Notes: generated by a model from the sequence alone, not told the origin. A DNA stretch of 64,000 nucleotides from Isoetes taiwanensis (GCA_021234155.1 JAJEKV010000131.1:438001-502000); one strand, 5' to 3'; shown: positions 33,871 through 46,130, counted from the stretch's first letter. Program-made: numbers and translations.

Positions 33871-34800
33871 CTATGTCATAATGAATCCATACATGTCGAA
33901 CAGTTTCAGCGGCGATGGCTCAAGCGAGGCAAATCGAGAAAAAGTTCTTAAGGCGTGAAATTCACGAGACGGAACATGGCGGCGAGAAAAAGTAGGATGG
34001 AATCCCAGGACCAGAGCCAGCGCCCGGTGTTTGGGAGTGCAGGTTGGGGAACTCTGGAAGGCGACCCTCATGAGGACACAATGGATCTAACGGGGAGAGT
34101 CGAGGGGACTATGTCCTTGTGGGATTTACAGAAGAGAAGAAGAAGAAGAAAAGCAGAACAAATGAGAGGAAAATGATAAGCTTCCTTGATATCAATGATG
34201 AACATACATGAGCTCTACATAATAGAAAAAAGCTGAAAGGAACAAGACTCAAAACTCATCTAAAACTCATGTGCTAAAGCTCTACTCATATATATAGTAC
34301 AATGGCCTTTGGCCCAATATGAACACTCACTGATCTGGTGCCGGACTCACGGAAGGAGGCGATTCTGAGGAATGTTGGCGGTGCCTCTTGAAGTGCCTAG
34401 AATCCGTACTTGCCAGCCTTGAGGCGGTGGCGGGCCGTCACTTATCAGCGGCGCCTCTTGTTGGCAGCGCGCCGGGCTTTGGCTGCGTGATCTGTTGTTT
34501 GGTCTTCTGAGCCTTTGATGGCTGACCCGTGCTGGCCCGAGGATCCTTGAGCTTGACTGTGCATTAGGTATGCATGAATAGTCACGTACCGGGGAGGCCG
34601 CGGGACTAAACATTCCTCTTTCTTATATGTGTGCTTGCTCTTAAAACATGTTACTTAATTGTCTTTTTGGAGATATTGCTCACGAGATCTGTCATTATGT
34701 TGGCAATTGTCCTTCAACATGTAACATTGAAGCTTATCAAAGTTGCATTCTATGTTCTTGGCGATGGATGACATGTTACATTGTTAGGCGGTTTTCATTG
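33871..34800 (-). other. Possible leader/LTR of the minus-strand gypsy element, and flank
   Basis: Upstream of gag on the minus strand lies a pyrimidine-rich leader (about 34,170-34,130) and, at 34,290-34,300, a TATATATA motif that could be an LTR TATA box. I could not identify a PBS or LTR ends, and no second copy of an LTR is seen in the window. 34,600-34,800 is AT-rich without a gene. Confidence 0.3.
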
Positions 34801-36150
34801 TTTTTTTTTTTTTTTGAAGAAGCTGTGTCATCAATATATTAAAAGAATGGTAATGTTACAAAGCAAGTGAGGAGGAAGGAGCGCCCCAAAGAGGCAATGA
34901 TACCTCGACACTCCACAACAAACTCCGAGAAAAAGCGCAACTCTCTTTTTTGTACAAGCCGACTATCACCATTTACAACACCCAAGTCCATGAAATGGCA
35001 AACTTCCGGCTCTACTACTCAGGGAACACCCGAAAAGCTTTGAAATAGCTTGTACGAGTCGAGGAATCAGAGAAAGGCTGCGGTTTCGCTGAATTCCCCT
35101 GAAAAGATCCACAACCCGCCGCGCTTCCAAATCATCCACACCAACCAAACCGCGCACAAATGCAAGGCTTGCTGCATAAGCGGCCAAACACCGGATACAC
35201 ATGGAAGGAGCAAGCTGGCGGCTAGTCAATCTCACACAGCAGGCCCCTAACCCCAATCCAGGCAGCTGCAAGTGAGGGCATAAAACGGACAATGCTCCAC
35301 GGTCTCACGATGAAGGCCACAACAAAGGCTGAGAGGGGGCTCACACCAGGGCCTAAACCCGACTCACAAGGGGCATTCACCACGTCTGGCCCGGTGCACC
35401 ACGCCCGCGAAGCACCTAACCTTGATGGGGGAAGTGAGCTCCGTCCGTCAAACCCGGCGCCATCGAGAACCCGAAAGGCTGCGAGACCACTTGCACGAAG
35501 AGGCGGTGTGTCATGAATAGCCGACACCGGTAAGAAGGCCGCACAAAGCAAAGAAGACACAACATGCGGATGAACCTTCCAAACCTGCACCACCACATCA
35601 TCACGAGGGACTATAGGTATGTGTAGCGGAATACTCCTCCCGATAGCCAGTCCGCTTTGCCTCGGTAACAAGCTCGAAAGAACTCCCATGAAGCTAAGAC
35701 CACCCCAACACCAATCCTCCCGGGTGAGCACCCCGGCTCACCTCCAGCGAACTGCGTCAGAGCATGCGATGGCGGCCAAGGAGCAAAGTGCGCAGGGGTA
35801 GGGGAACCCACAAGAAAGGAGAAGAGTAGTGATAGCGGAGGCATAATCTAGGCTGGAAGACACCGCACATGATCCCAAGCCCGCAACCTCACGTGAAAAA
35901 AGGGATGCATGTGGGAAAGGCGGAGACCATACAGCAGTGCCCGGGGGCAATTCCACATGCAGGCGGCTTCCCAAAGCGCCACACAATGGCAAAGAGACTG
36001 CAACAAAAGCGCCGCGCCGGGAAGAAGATGCTCCATCACGGAATGCTCCAAACAAACTTGGAGACCAACACCTTACTATCGGCGCCAAATCGAGAATGGC
36101 CAAGCTCCCATCCTCCCGAGGAGGACACTTCCACCAAGCTACTTTAACAA
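34801..36150 (-). mobile_element. LINE 3' region with poly-T head, second copy
   Basis: A 15-T run (34,801-34,815) heads sequence that aligns with the fragment at 16,910-17,498 and continues ~750 bp further. On the minus strand, stop-poor stretches (35,731-35,222 and 36,051-35,848) include VVQVWKVHPHVV and ALLLQSLCHCVALWEAACM. The second resembles the C-x-x-A-x-x-L-W segment near the end of plant LINE ORF2 proteins. The 5' boundary is a guess from base composition. Confidence 0.5.
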
Positions 36151-37091
36151 GCTTGCCCCTTCATCATCCCGCCCCACACAAAATTTGAACAATCTTATCA
36201 AAGCACATATCTTACCCTCGGGAGCTAACATCACAGATGCTGTATACACATCCTCAGCACATCCTTTTATTGCTTATACAACACCAATTTTACGTATTTG
36301 GGTGATTCCTTACTTACGTTCACTCCATTTTGTTCTATTAGCAGACCCGGCTACTCTTTCCATGCATGGCTTTACTTACAATATGTCATTTTACATAGTC
36401 ATGTTGTTTTCATTTAATTTTACATGTCCATTATCTCGTTTGATTTATTATTGCAGACCATCTGTACGACACTAGCTTTACTACCGATACGTCATTTTAC
36501 ATAGTCATTATGGTTTTATTTGTCCTTTTCTTTTCTCATGCCTGCGTCGTATCCTTGCAAAACTCTGAATTCGATTGTTTTTCAAGCTGCTACTGTGCAC
36601 TTAGATATTAGGCTTCTGAATTGATCAGGTTATTTTGGGTATTGGGTAGCCTTCTTTTGCACTTGGATCACGCTTTGAGTTGTCGGATTCGCATTTATTC
36701 CATATATACTTTCTATTGATGAACTGCATTTTCAATGCTCCATCTGGTTGATTTGAAAGCAAGTCCGGATTGGCAGACTAGTTTGCATTTCCATTTTTTT
36801 ACCAGCCATAAAGAACCATTGGATACACTCCTAAAAAGCATTGCTGATTGGTTTTTTATTTTAGCCAATGGTTTGTGGCATCGTATTTAACATTTTCCTT
36901 TGTATTCTTGTTGTACATTTTCCTTCATATTCTTGTTGTGCTATGTATTCTAAATGAGATGCACCCTGGACTACCTCAGTCATCGGATATGTCCATCCTA
37001 TGGCCCAGATCGTATGTTCTTTTTAAAATTATGGTCATTTATTACTAGGGGCACATGTGATTTTGAAATATAAAATACCAGTTAGCTGGCG
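36151..37091. other. AT-rich stretch between LINE and chromovirus
   Basis: No gene seen; scattered short frames only. It ends exactly at the 5' LTR start. Confidence 0.5.
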
Positions 37092-38577
37092 TGTGGCGTT
37101 CGATGCGATATCGGTCTCAAGGCGTATCACCGTCTTCTGGCGCCGTCCATGGCGTACCGCCGATCGGTCGGCGTGTCGCCCGGCGTGTACCAAACAAGGG
37201 CGCCCTAGGGGCAACTTGCAATAGTGCTTACACTTAACAATCACAGCGCACCTTTAGACCTTTAACCCATTAAAAGGTAGACCAAGGGTCATGGAAACCC
37301 TAAACCTAGCGATAGCCTACATAAGACATCAAACCCTAACATTCCCTTTTAAGCCCACGGACCTTCCGGAGCTCCGATTGGCGTGCACGAGGAGTCAATT
37401 CCAACTCCCGATGCGCACATGCGTGGCTGACTTGTCGGATCATCCCTCGGACCGCATCCCAAAGCGAGCAGAGACATGGGCGCCTTGGGATCGATAGGAG
37501 TGAACGGGGGCGGTATTTAGTGATTGATTAGCTTAAACCTTGTTCCACCTTGAACCCGGTAGGTTTAGCCTATTAAATCACCCTTAGTAGCCAAGCGGAT
37601 CACGAGATTGACTCTAACTAAAGAACCTAACTCTATGAATTAGATTAGTTCTTATTTACTTATGTTGATATGATGGGCCGGATGTATTACATGGACTCAT
37701 TGTATTGGGAAGGGGGTAGAGACTTAAAAGCTTAGTAGATGATGCTCCTAGCTAGTCCCTCTTAGTGCATTACTAGATTTGGCACATGTACAAGAGCCCA
37801 CCTGTTTGTGGGTGAAGGGGCTGAGGCCCGGCTTAGAATGAGGTTAGTGTCACGACCCTTGACCAGATCCCTAAAGTGTGTAAAGTCTCTGGGAGATCGG
37901 AGTGACTAGGTCTAATGGCTTACCAGCCCGAGTGTGGGTAAGGCATGGGCTCGACACCCGTGGGGTGGTGTTCACCTTCCGATGGGTTAAGTCGAATAAG
38001 GGCGGTGGCCCTCTAGTCACCTTGGGTCGACATGTAGATCTCTTGAGGGAGTGATCCCTACACTGCCCCATCGGGGGGGAGATGTAACCCGAGGAATAGC
38101 CCCTTTGGCTATGCACCCCATTGTGAGGGCTCTGATCGGAGTCCCAACACTTTTCAACCTACTGCAAAGTGTTGCACAGGGGGGCGGATGGAGTGGACAA
38201 CCCTAAGCCATGCTCTTATGCCGCCCAATCCATTGTCATGATTACATGCACTTTGTGAACTCTAGAGGCCCAAGCTGAAGCAGTCATCCCACAAGTCTGC
38301 CTTGGGTAGGAACTCCCATGTATTGTGATGATCTTTGTCTATGTAGATGTTGATGTGCCACCCTTGAGGTGGATATATGATGTTATATTCTTGGCGTGTA
38401 TGTTGCTAGGTAGGCCACGGGGGAGGCGGGGTAAAATGACCCCTTCACTCTTCCCACATGGACTCTAAGTCCGCGATGATATGTGGAGGGCCATGTATCC
38501 GGTGTGGAGCTGTTCTGAGGGGATGAACTCTGTTTGTATGGTCTTGCGGGCATCGTAAATGAGTAGGGGGCGTCACA
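37092..38577 (+). repeat. 5' LTR of the chromovirus (1,486 bp)
   Basis: It starts TGTGGCGTTCGATG and ends GGGGGCGTCACA immediately before the PBS. The first ~470 bp match 48,519-48,985 and 1,512-1,969. The remaining 1 kb shares ordered motifs with the solo-LTR-like elements at 14.6-16.1 and 61.6-63.0 kb. Telobox-like AAACCCTA motifs at about 37,297 and 37,330 lie near the likely transcription start. Confidence 0.85.
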
Positions 38578-38578
38578 A

Positions 38579-38590
38579 TGGTATCAAAGC
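38579..38590 (+). other. Primer-binding site, tRNA-iMet type
   Basis: TGGTATCAAAGC follows the LTR end after one base. It differs by one base from TGGTATCAGAGC, the complement of the initiator tRNA-Met 3' end used by most plant gypsy and copia elements. Confidence 0.85.
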
Positions 38591-38799
38591 CTATGTTCTT
38601 GGAGACCAAGAGCAAAGCAGACCATGCTCCCGGTGGTACTAACTTGATAGGACCCTTAAGCCTCGAAAAGTGGGAAATTTTTTTTCTCATTTTTGTAGTT
38701 TATGCTAAGCTAGTAACAGATTAAGTGAATTGGAACTTAATAAGACTAAAAAAAAATGAGCCAAAAACTCCCGAGGGCAAGGTGGTCTCCACATTTCGC

Positions 38800-39030
38800 G
38801 CCTGGTCAAAAAAAACTGCACTTTAGTTTTTGAGCAGGCGCTACACAGAGACATCGAGCCAGAACACACTAAACTTGATGAATTTGAGAAAAAGTAATAT
38901 GGTAAAGGCTAGTTCAAGGTAGGAATTAGTTAGAATAACATGTTTAAATTACTTAAATTACTTAAAATGTGTAAGATCTCACGGCTAGTGTGGTCTAAAA
39001 AAACTAAACTTTAGTTTTTGAGCAGTAGCT
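38800..39030. repeat. Leader module 1 with two palindromic motifs
   Basis: GGTCAAAAAAAACTGCACTT and the continuation TAGTTTTTGAGCAG lie at about 38,804-38,838, and a cleaner copy (AAACTAAACTTTAGTTTTTG) at about 38,998-39,020. Each is a self-complementary AAAACTAAA/TTTAGTTTT stem followed by a GCTACACA-like word. Module 2 at 40,670-40,915 repeats the arrangement. Confidence 0.75.
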
Positions 39031-39138
39031 ACACAATGAACCGATAAAATAGAAAAAGTCTGAAATAAGTGTAAGTTTTAATTAAATAGGTGCCTTAGCA
39101 TGTTAAATAGAGCAACTTGAATTTTGACCTAAAATTTG

Positions 39139-39252
39139 CCAAGCTATAAATAAAGTAGACCCCCCTCATTTTACGTTCCGCCTTAGAAATTAGCTCCTGC
39201 TCCCTAAAGGCGATCTTTGGCGCCCAATATCCGATTGTCGAACCGTCAAACA
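39139..39252 (+). promoter_or_regulatory. TATA-like leader block before first gag ORF
   Basis: CTATAAATAAAGTAGACCCC, then CATTTTACG and TTAGCTCCTGCTCCCT, precede ATG 39,252. A homologous block at 41,109-41,165 (CTATAAATAGACCC, TTTTACACA, TTTGCTCCTGCCCCTT) precedes the second ORF start at 41,227. The shared order suggests a duplicated leader or an internal promoter. Confidence 0.5.
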
Positions 39253-40530
39253 TGGCACGGACCAAGCGGGGCGGCGGGGAAGCCTGCGTCGTTGAAGCCA
39301 CCAGCCCGATGTGCCGACCTTATTATTGAGATGCCGTCGTGAGAGCTCGCGAAAGGGGTGGGTTCGTCTTCAAGCGAGGAGAGCATCCCAAGAGCAAGAT
39401 ACATCTGATTTGATTGATATTTTTCAATCAGCAAAAGGATCAAGGCGAGGCCTCATCACCAACTTCCATGGGCAGGAGACAAAGGGAAGTTCTGAGGAGA
39501 TAGAGCGGGAGATTCAAGAGAGCGGGGGAAAGAGGACCACTCTGATGCGTGGAAGAGATCCTCGAAGAAGAAGAGGAGGGGAAAACGGGGGAAAGGGAGA
39601 AAGGGCGGCAAATGGGTAATGCGAGGCTTAACCGGCGGGAACCTATTTGCGTTTGCTCCGAGAGGAAAGTATGAAGCAGCAGAAAGGAAAGGGAACAAAG
39701 AAGGAAGAGGAAGAGGAGGCGGCGGCCGAGGAGCTCAAAAAGCCGAGGAAGAAAGGAAATGGGTGGGAGCCCAGGGAAGCTCAAAGGAAGTCCCAGGTGA
39801 AAGCCCAACCCCAAAGTCACCATTCACCGGCACCCACGATCACCCCGGCCCTCGAGGGGAGGATTACGGCGAAGACCCTAACCCCAACAGGGGGCAAGCT
39901 CTTCAAACCCCGATTGTTGGCGGTGTGGCAAAGCGGAGTAGCGCCCAGGGAGGAAACAACCCCGGACAAAGTCGCGAGCCCCTCCTTATCCAAAGTGGGG
40001 CCGAGGAAGAAACAGCAGGCCTGCGAGAGTCCTATGTCCCGCGGGACCAGCGTAAAGATCTCTGAGCAAAGATCTTGGGGGACGCGAGGCATACATGAAG
40101 GTGGGAGGCTTACAGCTCCCTACTACCGGGAGGGTCCCGGAACCATCGGGGTGGACACCCAACAAAGCGGCCGGAGACCCGAGGCCACCACCATCAAAGC
40201 CCAAGGTCCCGAAAAAGCCAGCCAAAGAAGAAGCTCACCAGGAAGGAGGCCGAGCAAAGAGCACTACGGGAGATTCGGCACTTTTAGTGCAACTATGGCC
40301 TCTAATCCCGTGCCCCCTTGCCCGTCTAGTCGGGAGAAGTGATGCAAGACTTCAAGATTGACATGAAGTCCGCGGATGAAATGCTCTGCATTTACGGGAA
40401 GCGGCGGGCGGTTCATAGTGCAACATTTTGAAGACTTCGGCGGCTTGCTTTGTTCATCGAGCGAGTGACACTTGATGAGGCAAGATATGCAACTTGCTAC
40501 TGCATCAAGGGAGGCGACCTTGAACATTTT
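39252..40530 (+). pseudogene. First gag-region ORF of the chromovirus
   Basis: It starts MARTKRGGGEACVVEATSPM at ATG 39,252 and continues, with frame changes, through a strongly charged region (lysine/glutamate/arginine-rich, about 39,480-40,340). Such low-complexity charged N-terminal regions occur in large plant chromovirus gag proteins. No zinc knuckle is found here. Frame breaks occur near 39,330, 39,620 and 40,060. It could instead be a nested, non-gag ORF. Confidence 0.4.
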
Positions 40531-41170
40531 GTAAATAGTTAAAAAAATTGTAATATAATCAATTTTGAGTACTTTATGTATGCGAACTTGAAATTAGGAA
40601 AAATTAGCGTTCTAGTAATTGTTTTAGTGAAATAGGACATTTGCAAACCCCAAAAGTCGATGTCTCACAGTCGCCTGGTCAGAAACTAAACTTTAGTTTT
40701 TGGACTGGCTAAATTTGTGAGACCTTACTAAACTTGCCCAAAACAGACTCCAAATTGACAAATAAAGGGGTCAATTCTACTGATTTGATGAGTCAGTCAT
40801 TCTTACACCCTTAATTTACCTAAATTGGACCGCGTTTTGATCAAAATGGGGTTGATGTCTCTGCGTCGGCGCTGGTCAAAGAAACTAAAGTGTAGTTTTT
40901 TTGGGCGCTAGGCTATGAACCTCCTACCATTTCTTCACCAAAACTTGTCAATTGATCTTCAACTTTTTGTGTTAGCTTCTTTAGGTAATCCGGTCATGGC
41001 CAAACCCTTAAATTAGTCTTCAAACTCCCATTTTGACCTCGATTATAGGCTAAAATTGCCCAACCCCAAGAATTTTCCAAGTCACCCAAAATTAGGGTTT
41101 TCCCCTTTTCTATAAATAGACCCTTATTTTACACATAGCACACCCTCAAATTTGCTCCTGCCCCTTAGCC
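40531..41170. repeat. Leader module 2 inside the chromovirus
   Basis: AT-rich interval between two coding blocks. The palindromic motif occurs twice more (about 40,676-40,705 with AAACTAAACTTTAGTTTTTG, and about 40,868-40,905 with AAACTAAAGTGTAGTTTTTT), then the TATAAATA block at 41,109. Order and spacing mirror 38,800-39,252, so this looks like a second copy of the element's own leader. Confidence 0.6.
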
Positions 41171-41226
41171 CATTTTCCAACTACGAGGCTCTTGCAACCA
41201 TTGCTACTCTCTTCCTCACTAAACTC

Positions 41227-44200
41227 ATGGCAACCTCGATTTCCCCGGATGAGTGCGCCCGGCCGCTCATCTTCTTAGAGGTGACATCGATGAGATTTTC
41301 GTGTCTTAGGAGAGATAGATGTCCAAGCAACCTTACTTGCGCCCAGCCTATAAGCGAGTCACATCGAATTTCAAGCTAGGGTAGAGCCATCACTAGTGCG
41401 GCTTCCACCTTGCGTAGGCTACTTTGTTCCTAGGCAATCCGTCAAGCAGCCTTGGGCGTGTTCCAAACATTGCCAAGTATCTCACAAACAAGGCCCAGTA
41501 GCGCCCGGAGCCAATGGTCACGTTTGTCCAGCAGGACCAAATACTTCTCTTTCAACCTTTGCCCTAGCAATTTTTTTCTTACCCATGTGCGAGAACCCCA
41601 TGGGAGAAACCTCCATTCCACCCATGGGCGTGGACCCACTTAGCCCAGCAGCGGCACAACAGCTCCTTATGCGGTACGAGCGAGGAGCAAGAAGGAAAAG
41701 AAGAAGGCGAGTCGGAAGAAGAGGATGAAGACTTCGTCGAGCTTCGACCCGGTGGAAGAAGCGGCGACAAAGCGAGAACAAAGTGGCAAGACTTCAAAAA
41801 GCGGCAAACTCTTAGGATGGCGCCACCCCTTGGGCTAGGCATCCCAAACTAGCCCCCATCGTGTCGAGGGCAGAAGAATTTTTGCTCCTAAGTGACATCA
41901 AAACCTCAGGGAGTCGCGGGGAAAGGGAGTATCGACACAGCGAGTTGCTGCACCAACTCTCCCCAGGACACAGGGCGACTTCATGCGTCAGGAACCTCAG
42001 AGCTTCCCACTCCAAGTAAGGGAAGCCGACACTTGCGGGGAGAGTCGACCCCCGATATCAAGCCTCTGACAACATCAGGCGGTTTATGGGCCGGACCAGG
42101 CCATAAACCGACTACCGACGGAGGAAGAGTTCCTTGCTCTGAACGGATGGGGATCCGCCACGCGACCTCGAACATCTTAACGGCAAGTTCTTCGGCAAGC
42201 CTCCGGGAGCTGAAGGCGAGTTCGACCTAAGGAGAGCTCCAGCAACGGTCAGAGACTACAGGGGAGCTCACCCGGGTGGAAGTCGATGACTATGCCAATG
42301 GGCACCTGAGAAGCGGGGCGAGGCGAGGACGGGCCCGCGCAACGACAGTCGTTGCGGTATTCCTTCCTGGCGATGGATGGAAGAATAGCGGTAATTCACC
42401 TTAAATTCACCCCGGGCCGAGGAAGAGTATCGATGCTAATTGCACTCTCGGGGCTTTAGCCCGGCATGCTCGACTAGCTCCCAACACCCAGTATGCCATC
42501 ACGGTGAAGAGAAGCGTGCACTTTCGATGTTTTTGACTTCGCCATACCTTATAGGCAGCGAGGAAAAAGCGCGGCGGTGACCCGCCTATACCTCCGGCGC
42601 GGGATAGAAAGAGTTGGCGAGAGCTTTGCGAGGGGATCTTGATCCAGCGTCCTTAGGAACTTAGGTCATTCGGTTAGGGAACGGCCCAAGTGAAGAAGTT
42701 CCTAGAGGATAATCCACCCCTCCGGCGATATCAAGAATAGTTAGGAATCTTGATCCGGAAGTCTTTTGTATTAACATATTATATAATATGAATATAACTT
42801 CTTTTGCACTTTAAATGTTTTGTTGATGTATTTTTTGTTCCACAACTATACCAACATCACATATAATGCAAAGAGAACAAATAAAACTAACCATACAACC
42901 ATAACCAATTGTGTATGCGGATAGAAACAACGAGCGGTCGAACAAAGCGAAGGAAGGCCCGAGATGAAGAGAATCTTGACAGACAACCCCTTCAAAGGAA
43001 CACATTTGAAGGATATGGTCCCCTAACCCCGGAAGAGGGAGATGTCGCCCGGAATCTCTGCAATTTGGACCCGGATAAAGGCCCTACTAGCAGCCCAAAC
43101 ATCATCCGGGCCAAAAGCGACACCGAAAGTGAGGGGAAAGACAAGAAAGAGGAATAAGAGAAGGAGGCCCCTAGCCCGCGAGACCTCCCGGCTCAAGCTC
43201 GACCTCGGTTCACGAATCAGAAAAGAATCCGCCGGGGTATTTGGACCGTAGAGGCAATGACGGAAGGACACTAAGGCCACTGGACTACGAGAAAGAAGGT
43301 GGACTTCGGCTTTGGGCAATGTATGGAAAGCCGGGAAACTTCGAGCGAGTTCTCGGGAGAACGAAGCGAGTCCGGCTTAGAAGCGCGAGGCATGGCTCGC
43401 CGAAATGGCGAGTATGGCAATGCCTACGGAATGAAGGATAAGGACAAAGGCAGGGTGGCGATAGCCAACTTTGAAAAAAGACGCCGCATATGGTGGAAGG
43501 GGCTATGCCAAAGCCCATGGGTTGGCGAGGGATGCATGCCAATTTAAGAAGTTCTCAAAAAGCTTTTCAAGAACCACTATGTTCCTCGGGAACACAAGTC
43601 GAATATGATCTTGCGGGTTCTGATTTCGGCGAGGGGTACAAGGCGGTCGCGAGAAGTACAGAAAAGCGTTCATGAGGCTAAAGCTTTGTATGTGCCTAAA
43701 AGTAAAAACGCTGATGAAGCTACATCAAAGGGCCCGAGAGCGAGGAAATCCGGAAGCTGTGTACGAGCAATAGACCCTAAAAAGCGATGCTCCGGAAGCA
43801 AAATCCAAAGCAATTAGTTTTGCAAGGATCGGGGGCATGAAACGGCCCGAAGGCGACCTTACTCGGGATAGAGGAAAGCAGCGAGGGAGCGCTACAGTCC
43901 TAGGGCAGCCAGCCCAAGTCCAACAAAGAATCCCCATACAATAGCAACCCGGGGAAAACGGCCCGAAAAGCGGGTGTCCTTCAAGGACAAGCGGAAGGTT
44001 CAATTACCAGCGATGCGGTCCTTCTTATAGTTGCAAGGAGAAAAGCGGGAATGCATGGAGAAGCGGCTACGCTTTAGATGTTTCCAGCCATCCCGAATGG
44101 CCCCCCGCCCATTTGTTATGAGCTTCGGCACTAAGGAGGTTAGGCGGATGGGACACTCCGTCGGACAAGGGCGGCGGGAGGCCGCGATTACATTCGGGGT

Positions 44201-44230
44201 GAGTGCCACATCTTATTTGCTATAGATCTG
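41227..44230 (+). pseudogene. Second gag-region block of the chromovirus
   Basis: A coding-like stretch starts at ATG 41,227 (MATSISPDECARPLIFLEVT) and continues to the protease region. Frames switch often. Pieces near 42,240-42,740 (LRNLGHSVRE and EEVPRG-like words in shifting frames) lie where the gag helical core is expected. An AT-rich insert-like stretch interrupts at 42,745-42,915. Cysteine codons around 44,010-44,080 could belong to a damaged zinc knuckle, but the C-C-H-C spacing is not readable. Confidence 0.45.
42745..42915. other. AT-rich interruption in the gag region
   Basis: Roughly 170 bp of ~75 percent A+T (TTAACATATTATATAATATG near 42,770) lies abruptly between GC-rich coding-like blocks. 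It could be an intron, a small insertion or a junction between recombined elements. No target-site duplication is recognised. Confidence 0.5.
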
Positions 44231-44930
44231 AAGCGGCGGGGACCCGGTATAAAGGTAATCACCCACAGTAGGGAAGGCAAAGGCCAAGTCCTTCATAGTC
44301 TTGATAGACTACGGGAAGTAGCTATAACCCATCCCAGAGGATGGTTGAAATGTTGAAATTGAAACCCCTAAAGTCAAACCAAGGCCCTTAATCTTGGCAA
44401 GCGGGGGCAATAAGACATCTGGTTTGGGAAGAGAATCAACCCGACATTGACTTGCCGAGGGATTAATATCCGGATAGGGGCAGAAGTAATGGGCATTGGC
44501 AAATCTGACTTGATCATTGGAATGGAGTACCTTGGACCAGCGGGGGCCATCATTGATTGTGGGAAAGCGGAAGGTGACCTTCCCAGCGCCCGGCAGCAAA
44601 GCCATTGAGATCCGCGGTAAAAAGTTACCCCCATCATGCAATGTATGTCCGTTAAGAAGCTGCTCAAATCTATAAAGAAGCGGCGGGTAGCATACATCTT
44701 CAAACTTCGAGATTGAGGAACAGTCGGGAAGGAAGCAAAGAAAAGGTGCTCGGCAAGTTGCCCAAGCCAATGTCGCCAACTTGATCACGGAGTTCCACGA
44801 TCTCTTTCGGATGAGATCGAGAAGCTTCCTCCTTACGAGGGTAGAGTGTGAGATAGCACTTTCGAACCCGGGGACCAAGCCGGCGAGCAAGGCCCCATAT
44901 AGAATGACCACACATGAACTTCGAAGCTAA
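44231..44930 (+). pseudogene. Chromovirus protease to RT linker
   Basis: Frame-shifted pieces include one near 44,500-44,530 where D-L-I-I-G-M-E-Y-L-like residues appear, the hydrophobic segment found late in gypsy proteases. Next come about 44,570-44,600 and then KLPKPMSPT-like residues leading into RT. The catalytic D-[ST]-G is not readable. Confidence 0.45.
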
Positions 44931-45545
44931 AGAAGCGGTTACAAAAATTGCTCGTCTAGGTTTCATCGGGCCTAGGCGTCTCACCATTTGGGGCACCCAT
45001 CCTCTTTGTCAAGAAGAAGGATGGAAGCTTGAGATGTGCATAGATTACGAACAATTGAACAAACACACCATCAAGAACAAATCGCACTCCCTAGATCGGG
45101 GCGACTTGATGGATCGGCTCAAAGGGGCAAAGGTCTTCTCAAGACCGACCTAAGGTCGGGTTATCACGGATCAGAATAAAAAAGAGGACATCCACAAAAC
45201 GGCTTTTAGGGACCCGGATATGGGCATTACGAATTCACCGTAATGCCATTTGGGCTATCAGCGCCCGATTCGTTCATGCGACTCATGAATGACATCTTCG
45301 GGGAATACTTGGACACCTTTGTGATAGTATTCTTGACGACGATAAATTGTACAATAAATCCATTGAAGAGCATGCTTTCGGCCGTCGAGAAAGGTGCTTT
45401 CGAGAAGTTAAGGAGGCATCGGTTGTATGCCAAGTTGTCCAAGTGTCACTTCACAACCTAGAAAGGTGGAATACCTCGGTCATGTGATTTCCAGCGAAGG
45501 AATCTCCGGCATGAGACCCGCCAAGATTGAAGCGGTAATCAATGG
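44914..45545 (+). pseudogene. Chromovirus reverse transcriptase domain
   Basis: A continuous piece at 44,914-45,153 has MCIDYEQLNKHTIKNKS and LMDRLKGAKVFS, the fingers and first part of the palm. A second piece at 45,243-45,461 has MPFGLSAPDSFMRLMNDIFG and LYAKLSKC, then GHVISSEGIS-like residues to ~45,510. The catalytic aspartate pair should be at about 45,330, where a single-base break disrupts the frame. Another break falls at ~45,150. RT copies the element RNA; this copy is inactive as read. Confidence 0.8.
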
Positions 45546-46130
45546 CGGCACCAAAGAGCGTCCATGAGGTGAAAGTTTCCTTGGCCTAGCGGTATTCTGA
45601 GGAAATTAGTGAAGAACTTCCCAAAGATAGCAGCCCAGCGGCGGACTTGACAAAAGCGGGAGAAAGTAAAAATTGGGCAGACCATTGGCTCAAAAGAAAG
45701 CCCAAAGCGAGGATTTGAGTTATTGAAGGAAGCTTTGACAACCGCCCCGTCTTGACCTGCGGACGGGAAAAGGACAAGTTAGTGGCGGCGGGCGCCAAGC
45801 AAGATAGCCCGCAGTGCGGTGCTCATGCAAGAAAAGGCGGGTAATAGCGTCGACTTAAGGAAAATGAGCAGCGGCGCCAAAGCAGCGTTACCCGCGCATG
45901 ATCAAGAGCTGCTAGCTTGATTGTCGGGCGTTGAGAATCACGGAGGCATTACCTCTTAGGGAGGAAGTTCGACTGGACACTGATCACGAGCCTCCGATGC
46001 GTATTCACACAACCACATCTCAATCGGCGAGAGAAGGTGGATGGAATTTCTCGAGGGAATGCGACTTTGAGATAGTCTACAAACCGGGAAGCTTAATGTG
46101 GTAGCGAGATGTGCTTTCAAGGCATCCGCC
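45546..46130 (+). pseudogene. Chromovirus RNase H region
   Basis: The region contains VLMQEKAGNSVD (about 45,820-45,855), followed by a segment near 46,060-46,130 where DFEIVYKPG-like residues and LNVVARCAFK are encoded across a frame break. This is the end of a gypsy RNase H. Heavily frameshifted. Confidence 0.6.

Noticed and set aside
39440-39823. Minus-strand ORF rich in leucine/serine opposite the charged gag region
   Set aside because: Antisense of a lysine/glutamate-rich segment, which automatically gives a low-complexity L/S/F reading frame.
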